Below are positions 41,503 through 50,888 of a stretch of DNA of 64,000 nt, piece after piece. The translations under genes and the position numbers were made by a program. The stretch comes from JBNKVT01 sp050299335. Lineage in GTDB: Bacteria; Pseudomonadota; Alphaproteobacteria; Rhodobacterales; Rhodobacteraceae. Location of the stretch: positions 124,001 through 188,000 of the forward strand of contig JBNKVT010000014.1 of assembly GCA_050299335.1 (NCBI GenBank), written 5' to 3'. The notes beneath the pieces are model-generated. The model was not told where the DNA came from, did not search any database, and saw only the letters and a program-made list of their open reading frames with translations. The number at the start of each line of letters is the position of its first letter. Positions within the stretch are counted from its first letter, which is position 1.

Positions 41503-42321
41503 ATGGCACAGCGATCTGTGAAACTGGCGGAGGTCGATCCGTTCTGGTCGCGTATCCGCACCGAAGCCGAGGGGATCATCCGCGACGAGCCGCTGATGGC
41601 CTCGCTGGTGCATTCCTCGGTGCTCTATCACAAGGACCTGGCCTCGGTTCTGAGTTTCCGGATGTCGCAGAAGCTGGGGTCGCGGGAAATCTCGGAACTG
41701 GTGCTGCGCGAGATTTTCGACGAGGCCTATGCCGATGATCCGACGCTGATAGAGGCGGCGCAGGCGGATATCCTGGCGACGTTCGAGCGCGATCCGGCCT
41801 GCCACCGGCTGATCCAGCCCCTGCTGTTTTTCAAGGGATTCCAGGCGCTTCAGTCCTATCGGCTGGCGCATTGGCTGTGGACGCATGACCGGCGCGACAT
41901 GGCCTATCTGATCCAGATGCGGACGTCGGAGGCGTTTGGGGTTGATATTCATCCCGGCGCGCGGATGGGGCGCGGGATCATGCTGGATCATGCCCATTCG
42001 ATCGTCATCGGCGAGACGGCGGTGGTCGGGGACAATGTCTCGATGCTGCATTCGGTGACCCTGGGCGGGACCGGCAAGGAAGACGACGACCGGCATCCGA
42101 AGATCGGCAATGGGGTGCTGCTGGGCGCCGGGGCGGCGGTGCTGGGGAATATCACGGTCGGGAATTGCAGCCGGGTGGCCTCCGGCTCGGTGGTGTTGCA
42201 GGACGTGCCACCTTGCAAGACGGTGGCGGGCGTTCCGGCGAAGATCGTCGGCGAGGCCGGTTGTGCCGAGCCGTCGAAATCGATGGATCAGCTGCTGAAG
42301 GGGTTTGTGGAGACGATCTGA
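41503..42321 (+). CDS. cysE: Serine O-acetyltransferase
   Basis: A 272-residue enzyme that acetylates L-serine with acetyl-CoA, the first step of cysteine synthesis. The N-terminal helical SATase domain (DPFWSRIRTEAEG..., YHKDLASVLSFRMSQKLG) is followed by the left-handed beta-helix of hexapeptide repeats with the catalytic His in DIHPGARMGRGIMLDHAHS and the block IGETAVVGDNVSMLHSVTLG. ATG 41503 has AGGTGAG upstream. It appears monocistronic. Confidence 0.96.
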   Translation: MAQRSVKLAEVDPFWSRIRTEAEGIIRDEPLMASLVHSSVLYHKDLASVLSFRMSQKLGSREISELVLREIFDEAYADDPTLIEAAQADILATFERDPACHRLIQPLLFFKGFQALQSYRLAHWLWTHDRRDMAYLIQMRTSEAFGVDIHPGARMGRGIMLDHAHSIVIGETAVVGDNVSMLHSVTLGGTGKEDDDRHPKIGNGVLLGAGAAVLGNITVGNCSRVASGSVVLQDVPPCKTVAGVPAKIVGEAGCAEPSKSMDQLLKGFVETI

Positions 42322-42404
42322 AACGGCCGGTTCTCGGTTCCTGAAAGCCCTGGCGGTTGCCGGGGCTTTGCTTTTCCAGTTTTGAAGCGCTCCCGGTGGA
42401 GTGA

Positions 42405-43328
42405 TCAGGTCCGGCGCATGTCCGGGTGCAGGGATTTGCCGAGGATGTGCTCGGACCGGCCGATGACGGCATTCGAGGAACCGACGATCAGCGGATCGGG
42501 GGTGCCGACGACGGTCTCGTCCTTTTTCGGGTAGGGCAGCGTGGACAGGAAATGCTGCATGCAGCCGAGGCGGGCGCGTTTCTTGTCATCCGATTTCACC
42601 ACGGTCCAGGGCGCGTCGGCAGTGTCGGTGTAGAAGAACATCGCCTCCTTGGCCTCGGTATAGTCGTCCCATTTGTCCAGCGACTGGCGGTCGATCGGCG
42701 ACAGTTTCCATTTCTTCAAGGGCTGGTGCTCGCGGGCCTCGAAGCGGCGTTTCTGTTCGTCGCGGGTGACCGAGAACCAGTATTTGAACAGGAGGACGCC
42801 CGAGCGGACCAGCATTCGTTCGAAATCCGGCGTCTGGCGCATGAATTCGAGATAGTCCTGCGGCTCGCAAAAGCCCATGACCCGCTCGACCCCGGCGCGG
42901 TTGTACCAGGAGCGGTCGAACAGAACGATCTCGCCGCCTGAAGGCAGGTGTTCGATATAGCGCTGGTAATACCATTGGGTGCGCTCGCGGTCGGTGGGCT
43001 TGTCGAGCGCGACGACACGGGCACCGCGGGGGTTCAGGTGCTCCATGAAGCGCTTGATGGTGCCGCCCTTGCCGGCGGCGTCGCGGCCTTCGAAGATGAT
43101 GACCACGCGCTGGTTCGTTTCCTTCACCCAGTCCTGGAGCTTCAGAAGCTCGACCTGCAACTCGGCCTTGCGCCATTCGTATTCGTTGGTCGGGATCTTG
43201 TCGGCATAGGGATACTCGCCGTTCTCGAAGACGTCCTTCACACTTGGGGTCCGAGCGGCGACCGCTGGCGTCTGGCCCGGTTCTGCCTTGCTGTCCTTGC
43301 CGTTCGGGCGCACCGGGGTGTCAGCCAT
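42405..43328 (-). CDS. ppk2: Polyphosphate kinase 2
   Basis: A 307-residue class I PPK2 that transfers phosphate between polyphosphate and nucleoside diphosphates. Walker A is EGRDAAGKGGT (about residues 80-90), lid region VVALDKPTDRERTQWYYQRY, Walker B FDRSWYNRAGVERVMGF. ATG 43328 has GGAGAAG six bases upstream, better than the in-frame starts at 43340 and 43388. It is convergent with cysE and divergent from the next gene. Confidence 0.94.
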   Translation of the reverse strand: MADTPVRPNGKDSKAEPGQTPAVAARTPSVKDVFENGEYPYADKIPTNEYEWRKAELQVELLKLQDWVKETNQRVVIIFEGRDAAGKGGTIKRFMEHLNPRGARVVALDKPTDRERTQWYYQRYIEHLPSGGEIVLFDRSWYNRAGVERVMGFCEPQDYLEFMRQTPDFERMLVRSGVLLFKYWFSVTRDEQKRRFEAREHQPLKKWKLSPIDRQSLDKWDDYTEAKEAMFFYTDTADAPWTVVKSDDKKRARLGCMQHFLSTLPYPKKDETVVGTPDPLIVGSSNAVIGRSEHILGKSLHPDMRRT

Positions 43329-43424
43329 GAACTTCTCCATTGCCGAATGATTTTCGGATTGCAGTCTGGTGCAAAACCGCGCGAGCATCCTTGATATGGG
43401 TCAAGATGCAGGGGGGAGAGGCGG

Positions 43425-44057
43425 ATGAGCACGGGCGGCAAACCGGAATTCAGGCGGCTGTGGCCGACCCTGTTCATGTCGATGCACCTGCCGGGGGCAG
43501 AGACGGCCAATCCGGTGCTGGCAGAGTTTCTGCTGGGCGAGGACAAAAAGCATACCGATCTGACCGGGGATTATCTGGCCGGGTCGCTGATGGAGGCGAA
43601 GCATCCCGCCATCGGCTGGCTGAAGCAGTGTTTCGATCGGGGAATCGCGGACTACGCCAGGGAGGCGGGGATCGGCTATGAACTGGCGTGGTCGGTGCAG
43701 GCCTGGGCGAATATCAACATGCGCGGGGATTATCACAACCTGCACAATCACCCGCATTCCTGGCTGTCGGGGACTTATTACGTCGCGGTGCCGGGCCAGG
43801 GTGGAGCGACGCACCGGTCGGACCTGAACCCGAATGCGATCAGCTTCTTCGATCCGCGCGGGCAGGCGAACATGAACGCGATCTCTGGCGACGGGCAGTT
43901 CGATCCCGAGCACCGGATCGACCCGCGCCCGGGGCAGTTGCTGCTCTGGCCGTCGTTCCTGCATCATCTGGTGCATCCAAACCTGTCGGATGAGGTCAGG
44001 ATCTCGGTGTCGTTCAATATCGTGCTGAAATGGCGGAATGCCTATATCGGGCGGTGA
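43425..44057 (+). CDS. Putative 2OG-Fe(II) oxygenase (TIGR02466-like)
   Basis: A 210-residue protein with the double-stranded beta-helix pattern of small 2-oxoglutarate/Fe(II) oxygenases of the TIGR02466 group. Visible elements are AWANINMRGDYHNLHNHPHS (first iron ligands), LSGTYYVAVP, and late HHLVHPNLSDEVRISVSFNI, giving the distal His and the 2OG-binding Arg. The substrate is unknown; marine relatives are frequent and also occur in phages. It stands alone. Confidence 0.8.
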   Translation: MSTGGKPEFRRLWPTLFMSMHLPGAETANPVLAEFLLGEDKKHTDLTGDYLAGSLMEAKHPAIGWLKQCFDRGIADYAREAGIGYELAWSVQAWANINMRGDYHNLHNHPHSWLSGTYYVAVPGQGGATHRSDLNPNAISFFDPRGQANMNAISGDGQFDPEHRIDPRPGQLLLWPSFLHHLVHPNLSDEVRISVSFNIVLKWRNAYIGR

Positions 44058-44247
44058 GGCGCCGTGACCCTTGAGGGGGGTGCCAATGCCGGGGGGCAGT
44101 AGCCCCTCGGCTTTGGCTCGCTCGCGCGGTGTGGCAGGCGAAGTCTCTGTTGCTGATGGCGGGGCTGGTTTCGGGGTTTTGGGATTATGCTGAGAAGCGG
44201 TTGAGGGCGCATTCTGCGTCCTCAACTCGCCCTTTCCATGCTGGGAT

Positions 44248-44325
44248 GCGATTCGCCCGGAAGTAAAGGACAAGCCCGCTGCGCGGGTCGCCCTTCGGGC
44301 GATCCTTGACTTCCGACCGAATCGC
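44248..44325. repeat. Nested inverted-repeat element downstream of pdhC
   Basis: Outer arms GCGATTCG (44248-44255) and CGAATCGC (44318-44325) enclose GGAAGTAAAGGA (44259-44270) and TCCTTGACTTCC (44303-44314), which pair with one mismatch. Inside are two small hairpins, CCCGC-TGC-GCGGG and CGCCC-TTCG-GGCG. The whole 78 bases could fold as one branched structure. It lies just past the pdhC stop (44331) on that gene's transcript and may end it. Confidence 0.65.
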
Positions 44326-44330
44326 GGGCG

Positions 44331-45629
44331 TCAGGCGAGCATGGTGACCGGGTCGTCGAGGTAGCTGCCGAAGGCTTGGAGCAGCTCGGCGCCGAGGGCA
44401 CCGTCGATGGCGCGGTGGTCGACCGACAGGGTGACGGACATCATTGTGGCGGCTTCGATCTGGCCGGCGGCGTTGACGATGGGTTTTTTGACGCCGGCAC
44501 CGACGGCGAGGATCGAGGCGTGGGGGGGGTTGATGACCGCATCGAAATTCTCGATGCCCATCATGCCGAGATTGGAGACCGCGGTGGCGCCGCCCTGGTA
44601 TTCGTGGGGGCTGAGTTTGCGGTCGCGGGCGCGGGTGGCGAGGTCCTTCATTTCCTTCGAGATGGCCGAGAGGGTCTTGGTGTCGGCGTCGCGGATCACC
44701 GGGGTGAAGAGGCCGCCTTCGATGGCGACGGCGACGGCGACGTCGGAGGAGGTGAAGCGCAGGATGCGGTCGCCGGCCCAGACGGTATTGCAGTCCGGCA
44801 CGTCCTGAAGCGACAGGGCGAGGGCCTTGATGATGAAGTCGTTGACCGAGACTTTCACGCCTTTGGCTTCGAGCGAGGTGTTGAGTTTTGAGCGGAACTT
44901 CAACAGGGCATCGATGCGGAATTCGCGGCGCAGGTAGAAATGCGGGATGGTCTGTTTGGCTTCGACGAGGCGGGTGGCGATGGTCTTGCGCATGCCGTCG
45001 AGGGTGACTTCCTCGTAGTCGCGGTCGCCATACATCTTCTTGACGGTTTCGGTGGCGGGGCCGGACGGCGCGGCTGCTGCCGGAGCTGCGGCGGTTTCGG
45101 CCGGTTTGGTGGCCGGGGCGGCACCTTGTTTGGCGGCTTCCACGTCTGCCTTGACGATACGGCCACGGGGGCCGGAGCCTTTGATGGCCGACAGGTCGAG
45201 GCCCTTGTCGGCGGCGATGCGGCGGGCGAGGGGGGAGGCGAAGATGCGGTCGCCCTTGTCGGTGGTCGGAGCGGCGGGGGCAGAGGCCGGGGCCGGTTGT
45301 GCCTCTTTCGGGGCAGGGGCGTCGGATTTCGCCTCCGGTTTCGGGGCGTCGGCCTTCGGCGCGTCGCCGATATCGTCTTCACTCTCGCCCTCTTCCAGCA
45401 GCACCGCGATCAGGTCGTTGACCTTGACGCCTTCGGTCCCTTCGGCCACCACGATCTTGCCGATGGTGCCTTCGTCGACCGCCTCGAATTCCATCGTGGC
45501 CTTGTCGGTTTCGATCTCGGCGATGACGTCGCCGGAGGTGACGCTGTCGCCCTCCTTGACGTTCCATTTCGCCAGCGTGCCTTCCTCCATCGTCGGGGAG
45601 AGGGCGGGCATCAGGATGTTGATCGGCAT
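44331..45629 (-). CDS. pdhC: Pyruvate dehydrogenase E2, dihydrolipoamide acetyltransferase
   Basis: A 432-residue E2 component. Residues 1-80 are a lipoyl domain with the lipoylated Lys in EIETDKATMEFEAVDEG. An Ala/Pro-rich linker follows, then the E3/E1-binding domain FASPLARRIAADKGLDLSAI (about 130-165), a second linker, and the catalytic domain ending in SVTLSVDHRAIDGALGAELL with the active-site His and Asp. It transfers the acetyl group to CoA. It is the last gene of the operon pdhA-VOC-pdhB-pdhC; 12 bases separate it from pdhB. Confidence 0.97.
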   Translation of the reverse strand: MPINILMPALSPTMEEGTLAKWNVKEGDSVTSGDVIAEIETDKATMEFEAVDEGTIGKIVVAEGTEGVKVNDLIAVLLEEGESEDDIGDAPKADAPKPEAKSDAPAPKEAQPAPASAPAAPTTDKGDRIFASPLARRIAADKGLDLSAIKGSGPRGRIVKADVEAAKQGAAPATKPAETAAAPAAAAPSGPATETVKKMYGDRDYEEVTLDGMRKTIATRLVEAKQTIPHFYLRREFRIDALLKFRSKLNTSLEAKGVKVSVNDFIIKALALSLQDVPDCNTVWAGDRILRFTSSDVAVAVAIEGGLFTPVIRDADTKTLSAISKEMKDLATRARDRKLSPHEYQGGATAVSNLGMMGIENFDAVINPPHASILAVGAGVKKPIVNAAGQIEAATMMSVTLSVDHRAIDGALGAELLQAFGSYLDDPVTMLA

Positions 45630-45641
45630 GTCTCTTCCCCC

Positions 45642-47021
45642 TCAGCGATAGGTGACGGCTTTGACGGCCTCGATCACCTCGGCGGTCGTGGTCAGGGCCA
45701 GTTTTTCGAGATTGGCGGCGTAGGGCATGGGGACGTCCTTGCCGGTGCAGTTGATGACTGGGGCGTCGAGATAGTCGAAGGCCTCCGTCATGATCGTCGC
45801 CGAGAGGTAGTTTCCGATGGAGCAGACGGGGAAGCCTTCCTCGATAGTGACGCAGCGGTTGGTCTTTTTCACCGAATTGACCACGGTTTCGGTATCCATC
45901 GGGCGGATCGAGCGGAGGTCGATGACTTCGGCCGAGATGCCCATGCCGGCGAGTTCGTCGGCGGCCTCAAGCGCGTAGGTCATGCCGATGCCGAAGCTGA
46001 CAAGGGTGACGTCGGTGCCTTCGCGCCAGATTTTCGCCTTACCGAGGGGCACGGTGTAGTCGTCGAGATCGGGGACTTCGAAGCTGCGACCATAGAGGAT
46101 CTCGTTTTCCAGCACGATCACCGGGTTCGGGTCGCGGATGGCGGATTTCAAGAGACCCTTGGCGTCGGCGGCGGAATAGGGCTGCACGACCTTGAGGCCG
46201 GGGATCTGGGCGTACCAGGCGGCGTAGTCCTGGCTGTGCTGGGCCCCGACGCGGGCGGCGGCACCGTTGGGACCTCGGAAGACGATTGGCGAGCCCATCT
46301 GGCCGCCGGACATGTAGAGGGTCTTGGCGGCGGAGTTGATGATCTGGTCAATGGCCTGCATGGCGAAGTTGAAGGTCATGAATTCGACGATGGGCTTGAG
46401 GCCGGCGAAGGCGGCACCGACGCCGAGACCGGCAAAGCCGTGTTCGGTGATCGGCGTGTCGATGACGCGCTTGTCGCCGAATTCGTCCAGCAGGCCTTGG
46501 GAAATCTTGTAAGCGCCCTGGTATTGCGCGACTTCCTCGCCCATCAGGAAGACGTCTCCGTCGCGGCGCATTTCCTCGGCCATGGCTTCGCGCAGAGCCT
46601 CGCGGACGGTCATGGACTTGAAGGTGGTGCCGGGGGGAAGGTCGGCCTCGGCGGGTGCGACCCTGGCGATGGGGGCGGCAGGCGCGGCGGCGACGGGTTC
46701 GTCCTTGGGACGGGCGTCGCCGTCTTCCTTCTGCCTGGCTTCGGGGACAGCGGAGGCGGTTACGTCGTCAGCACTTTCGCCCTCTTCGACCAGCACGGCG
46801 ATGGGTTCGTTGACCTTGACGTTCTCGGTGCCCTCGGCGACCAGAATTTTCCCGATCACCCCCTCATCGACGGCTTCGAATTCCATCGTTGCCTTGTCGG
46901 TCTCGATCTCGGCGATGACGTCGCCAGAAGAAACCGTATCCCCTTCCTTCACGTTCCATTTCGCCAGCGTGCCCTCTTCCATGGTGGGAGACAGGGCGGG
47001 CATGAGGATCTGGATTGCCAT
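45642..47021 (-). CDS. pdhB: Pyruvate dehydrogenase E1 beta with N-terminal lipoyl domain
   Basis: A 459-residue E1 beta subunit. Unlike enterobacterial E1 it carries an N-terminal lipoyl domain (residues 1-80, EIETDKATMEFEAVDEG again) and a linker, then the transketolase-like E1 beta domain (MTVREALREAMAEEMRRDGD, then GEEVAQYQGAYKISQGLL, ending in the C-terminal VTYR). This fusion is typical of alphaproteobacteria such as Sinorhizobium. The lipoyl domains of E1 beta and E2 are almost identical, suggesting duplication or gene conversion. The start directly follows the VOC gene stop with no gap. Confidence 0.97.
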   Translation of the reverse strand: MAIQILMPALSPTMEEGTLAKWNVKEGDTVSSGDVIAEIETDKATMEFEAVDEGVIGKILVAEGTENVKVNEPIAVLVEEGESADDVTASAVPEARQKEDGDARPKDEPVAAAPAAPIARVAPAEADLPPGTTFKSMTVREALREAMAEEMRRDGDVFLMGEEVAQYQGAYKISQGLLDEFGDKRVIDTPITEHGFAGLGVGAAFAGLKPIVEFMTFNFAMQAIDQIINSAAKTLYMSGGQMGSPIVFRGPNGAAARVGAQHSQDYAAWYAQIPGLKVVQPYSAADAKGLLKSAIRDPNPVIVLENEILYGRSFEVPDLDDYTVPLGKAKIWREGTDVTLVSFGIGMTYALEAADELAGMGISAEVIDLRSIRPMDTETVVNSVKKTNRCVTIEEGFPVCSIGNYLSATIMTEAFDYLDAPVINCTGKDVPMPYAANLEKLALTTTAEVIEAVKAVTYR

Positions 47022-47402
47022 TTATTTTGCCTCCTGGTCGGGCTGGAACAGGCCAACCACGTTATTGTCTGGGTCCATCAGATAGCCGCCATAGCCGTAG
47101 CCCGGGACGGTGAATTTCGGCAGCGCCTCGGGGATATTCTCATTCGCAGCCTGGGCGAGAACGGTGTCGAGATCGTCGACATAGACGGTGATCGTCGCCC
47201 CCATCACTGGCGCGCCCTTTTCAGGGGCCGGACCCTGGCGCTGCATCAGCGCGCCGTCGATGCCCTCGCCGTCGCCGGTCGAGGCAACCCAGTAGGGCAT
47301 GTCGCCGTATTTCTCGAAACTCCAACCGAAGAGGGCGGTGTAGAAGGCCATCGAGGTCTCGGGATCGCTGGCGTGGATTTCGAAATGGCGGACGCGGGCC
47401 AT
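47022..47402 (-). CDS. VOC-family (glyoxalase-like) protein inside the pdh operon
   Basis: A 126-residue VOC-fold protein: VRHFEIHASDPETSMAFYTA, FGWSFEKYGDMPYWVASTG and the C-terminal GYGGYLMDPDNNVVGLFQPD. It has the size and pattern of the glyoxalase/bleomycin-resistance superfamily, with His 6 and a late Gly-rich strand, but metal ligands cannot be assigned confidently and the substrate is unknown. It is wedged between pdhA (stop-to-start contact) and pdhB (no gap), so it must be co-expressed with the PDH complex. Confidence 0.88.
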   Translation of the reverse strand: MARVRHFEIHASDPETSMAFYTALFGWSFEKYGDMPYWVASTGDGEGIDGALMQRQGPAPEKGAPVMGATITVYVDDLDTVLAQAANENIPEALPKFTVPGYGYGGYLMDPDNNVVGLFQPDQEAK

Positions 47403-48443
<1,041 letters not shown>

Positions 48444-48459
48444 GGGGCCTCCCGAGAGA

Positions 48460-48477
48460 TAGTTTATAGTTAAACTA
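48460..48477. promoter_or_regulatory. Inverted repeat in the pdhA leader
   Basis: TAGTTTA-TAGT-TAAACTA is a perfect inverted repeat with 7-base arms and a 4-base spacer, centred about 25 bases before the pdhA start codon. It could be an operator of the pdh operon or lie over the promoter/ribosome-site region. Confidence 0.45.
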
Positions 48478-48638
48478 CAGCTACTATACCGCGTCTGGCG
48501 GGGAGATCAAAACGAAAAGGCGCCGAGGCGCCATGCGCCGGAGACATGGCTCGTTCATGCCGCCGGCGATGATACGCGGGCAGGCGGCTCGACAGGAAAG
48601 CCAGGGCTGGGTAAGTACGGTGAGACCAGCGGGACAAC

Positions 48639-49223
48639 ATGTACGGAATGTCGATGCCACGAAGATTTACCACCGTTTTTGCTCTTCTTCTGAGTCTTGC
48701 CGGCTTCGGCTGCACGGCACCGCAGGAGGTCAGCCCTGCGGAGGCCGAACGGGAGATCACGCAACTGACGCGCAGCCTCATGGCGATGGGGCCGGAGATC
48801 GACCCGGAAGAAGCAGCCCGTGCGGCGCGGATTTCGGTGGAGTATCCGCTGCAATTGCGCCGCGACTTCGGCGTGACCGACCCGCCGCTGATCCACAATA
48901 CCAAAGTCAATATGGGGCTCAGGCCACGCGGATTGTGCTACCAATGGGCCGACGATATCGAGGCGCGGTTGAGCCAGGAGAATTTCCGGACGCTGCGGCT
49001 GCATCGGGCGATTGCCAATGGCGAGAACGAGCTGCTGATTGACCATTCCACCGTGATCATCGCAGCACGAGACGCGGCATGGAACGACGGCATGGTCATC
49101 GATGGCTGGCGGCAGGGCGGCAAGGTGTTCTGGACCAGGGTGCCTGACGATCAGCGCTACACCTGGGTTGCGCGCGATGAAGTTTTTGCCTGGCGACGGG
49201 AAAAGGCGGCACGGCAGCGTTGA
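48639..49223 (+). CDS. Lipoprotein with possible Cys-His-Asp hydrolase triad
   Basis: A 194-residue predicted lipoprotein (signal segment about residues 11-24, Cys 25 in AGFGC). The mature domain carries three conserved-looking positions in papain/transglutaminase order: C100 in RPRGLCYQWADD, H136 in LIDHSTVIIAA and D155 in MVIDGWRQGG. I recall unnamed proteobacterial proteins with the same three motifs, but no characterised member. A peptidase or transglutaminase-like activity in the envelope is inference. Starts at 48648 and 48654 are also possible. It is divergent from pdhA and is followed by the double-hairpin element. Confidence 0.75.
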   Translation: MYGMSMPRRFTTVFALLLSLAGFGCTAPQEVSPAEAEREITQLTRSLMAMGPEIDPEEAARAARISVEYPLQLRRDFGVTDPPLIHNTKVNMGLRPRGLCYQWADDIEARLSQENFRTLRLHRAIANGENELLIDHSTVIIAARDAAWNDGMVIDGWRQGGKVFWTRVPDDQRYTWVARDEVFAWRREKAARQR

Positions 49224-49580
49224 CGACGGGTCCGAGAGCGCGGAGCAACCGCATTTTTTCAAAAAATGCGACCGAAATTTTTGAAAAATTTCGGTTGGTC
49301 TCAGGATACAGATCCGGACTATGGTGCGGTCCGCTGTGACCGCGCAGGCGCTTCATCGGGCTTGACCGGATGTCGGGCTGTTCCCGGAAATTGAGAAATG
49401 CGCCGGTCAGACGATCCTTACCCGATCTCCGAACCCGGCGCATTTCCTCTGGCTGACCTCTTACCCACTCAACACTCACATGAGGTCAAAAACAGCTGCG
49501 AATACACAACTCCCTCACTCTTCACGCAAACGATGCGGCACACGGAGCGAACGCAACACAATGCTCCCATACGCAACTGT
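49224..49580. repeat. Spacer with double-hairpin element copy B (49250-49295)
   Basis: CGCATTTTTT-C-AAAAAATGCG (49250-49270) and ACCGAAATTTTT-G-AAAAATTTCGGT (49271-49295) form the same tandem pair as at 30266-30312; the second stem differs between the copies by changes on both arms that keep it perfect. Further on, AAATGCGCCGG (49396-49406) and CCGGCGCATTT (49435-49445) form a wide inverted repeat. I see no gene in this spacer. Confidence 0.75.
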
Positions 49581-50009
49581 TCATTCTGTCCCCCTATCTG
49601 CCGCTGGCCCTGAGAGAGAGTGCCAGGTGATCGACAGGCTTTGAGACAGGTTCGCCAGGTCGCCCACGGATGCGCGCAAGTCATCACGCTCCAGGGAACC
49701 TGAGCATCGCTTGCCGGCATGGCTGGCTTCATCGGCCCCACCCGATGTCCCTTGACGGGAGACGCCTGCACGGGATTTCCCGCGCTTTTCCCCAGTGCCG
49801 GAAGCGAAGAAGGTCGAGATCGGCGCGCCGAGGGCGGCTCCGAGCTCGAATAGCGTGTTTACGGAAATTTTCCGCGAGGCATTCTCATAGGCGCTGATTT
49901 CTTCCGCGCTGAGGCCGCTCTTGCCCGCCAGCGTATCCACGCACATGCCCCGGTCATCGCGGATCTGGCGGATCCTGCTGCCGATCAGGGAGTGGATATT
50001 CGCATTCAT
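49581..50009 (-). CDS. XRE-family DNA-binding regulator
   Basis: A 142-residue protein. Residues about 5-60 are a Cro/CI-type helix-turn-helix (IGSRIRQIRDDRGMCVDTLA, GLSAEEISAYENASRKISVN, LFELGAALGAPISTFF). The remaining 80 residues are Ser/Gly/Arg-rich and of low complexity, probably a disordered tail. ATG 50009 has GAGG upstream at slightly long spacing. It neighbours, on the same strand, the GNAT/isochorismatase-like operon and could regulate it, but nothing proves this. Confidence 0.8.
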   Translation of the reverse strand: MNANIHSLIGSRIRQIRDDRGMCVDTLAGKSGLSAEEISAYENASRKISVNTLFELGAALGAPISTFFASGTGEKRGKSRAGVSRQGTSGGADEASHAGKRCSGSLERDDLRASVGDLANLSQSLSITWHSLSGPAADRGTE

Positions 50010-50128
50010 GAGCTTTTGACCTCGAAATGCCTTGTTCAACTCCAGGCAGTATAGCAGGTCACAATAGCCACGTCAGTTTGTGCAATTTTGCAGCGCTTAA
50101 ATGCGGCGAATATCCGGCGCGTACTTGT

Positions 50129-50308
50129 CTATAGATTCTTCTCAGCTGAAGATTCTACATTAGAAAGATCTAGTTTATCTTCAATGGATTTCATGGCTTG
50201 CTCAATATATATTGATTCTTCATCAAGATCATTTCTAATAAGCTCATGCTTCAGATAAATCATCATCCTGATCAAGGCGTTTATTTCTTTTTTATTGTCA
50301 TGATTCAT
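50129..50308 (-). CDS. Small acidic helical protein (59 residues)
   Basis: An AT-rich reading frame of 59 codons plus stop: MNHDNKKEINALIRMMIYLK, continuing HELIRNDLDEESIYIEQAMK and SIEDKLDLSN. It would be a helical, acidic protein. Codon structure is coherent, but base composition differs strongly from the flanks and the ribosome site is weak. It follows the isochorismatase-like gene by 9 bases on the same strand, so it may be the last gene of that operon. I do not recognise a family. Confidence 0.5.
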   Translation of the reverse strand: MNHDNKKEINALIRMMIYLKHELIRNDLDEESIYIEQAMKSIEDKLDLSNVESSAEKNL

Positions 50309-50317
50309 GGCGTTCAG

Positions 50318-50881
50318 CTACTCGGTACTGGAGATAACTCGGAGGCTGCTTAACCAATGCCCATAGGCTGTGGCGGCAGTTTGACCCCGAGGTGGCGGGA
50401 AATTGACATAATTTACCATAGGTTCCGAGGAGGCGCTGCATTTATGCATCGCTTTTCGCAATCCGACCCGCTCGACGCGCAGTCCGAATCCGGCAGCATC
50501 CGCCAGGGACGCGTCGATTTCCGCGTCTGATTCGGGGCCGGTGAATTCGATCCGCGAGGCGGAGATCCTCCGCAGCGCATCGAGCATCTCGAGGTTGGAA
50601 AAGCTCGAACACGCGCGATGGTTGAAGACCATGTCGCTGATCCGAGGCCGGCAACCCGGTAGCCAGGCTCCGGGATAGCCGGTGCCGTCTGGCCTCGTGC
50701 GGCGCGAGAAAGCCAGCGAGACGCGGTATTTGCGCGCCGTGGCGATCATGTCGGCAAGCCGGTCCTCCTCTTCCGGCACGAAGGGCGAGGCCTGGTCGAA
50801 GCGGCGATAGGCCCCGAAGACGACGAGGAGCCGGGCCGTTTGGCGGAAGACCTCTGGTTGCGGACGGATGATGACGGTCAC
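50318..50881 (-). CDS. Isochorismatase-fold protein lacking the usual catalytic residues
   Basis: A protein of about 187 residues with the layout of the isochorismatase/cysteine hydrolase family: the first strand RLLVVFGAYRRF, the segment DRLADMIATARKYRVSLAFS, then YPGAWLPGCRPRISDMVFNH, ACSSFSNLEMLDAL, and a last Rossmann-like strand IEFTGPESDAEIDASLADAA. The normally conserved Asp after the first strand and the nucleophilic Cys before the last helix appear to be replaced (F/G and E/S), so it is probably a pseudoenzyme or has another chemistry. I chose the GTG at 50881, which has GAGGG upstream and follows the GNAT stop by 7 bases. The fold call is from pattern only. Confidence 0.6.
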   Translation of the reverse strand: MTVIIRPQPEVFRQTARLLVVFGAYRRFDQASPFVPEEEDRLADMIATARKYRVSLAFSRRTRPDGTGYPGAWLPGCRPRISDMVFNHRACSSFSNLEMLDALRRISASRIEFTGPESDAEIDASLADAAGFGLRVERVGLRKAMHKCSASSEPMVNYVNFPPPRGQTAATAYGHWLSSLRVISSTE

Positions 50882-50888
50882 GGAGCCC

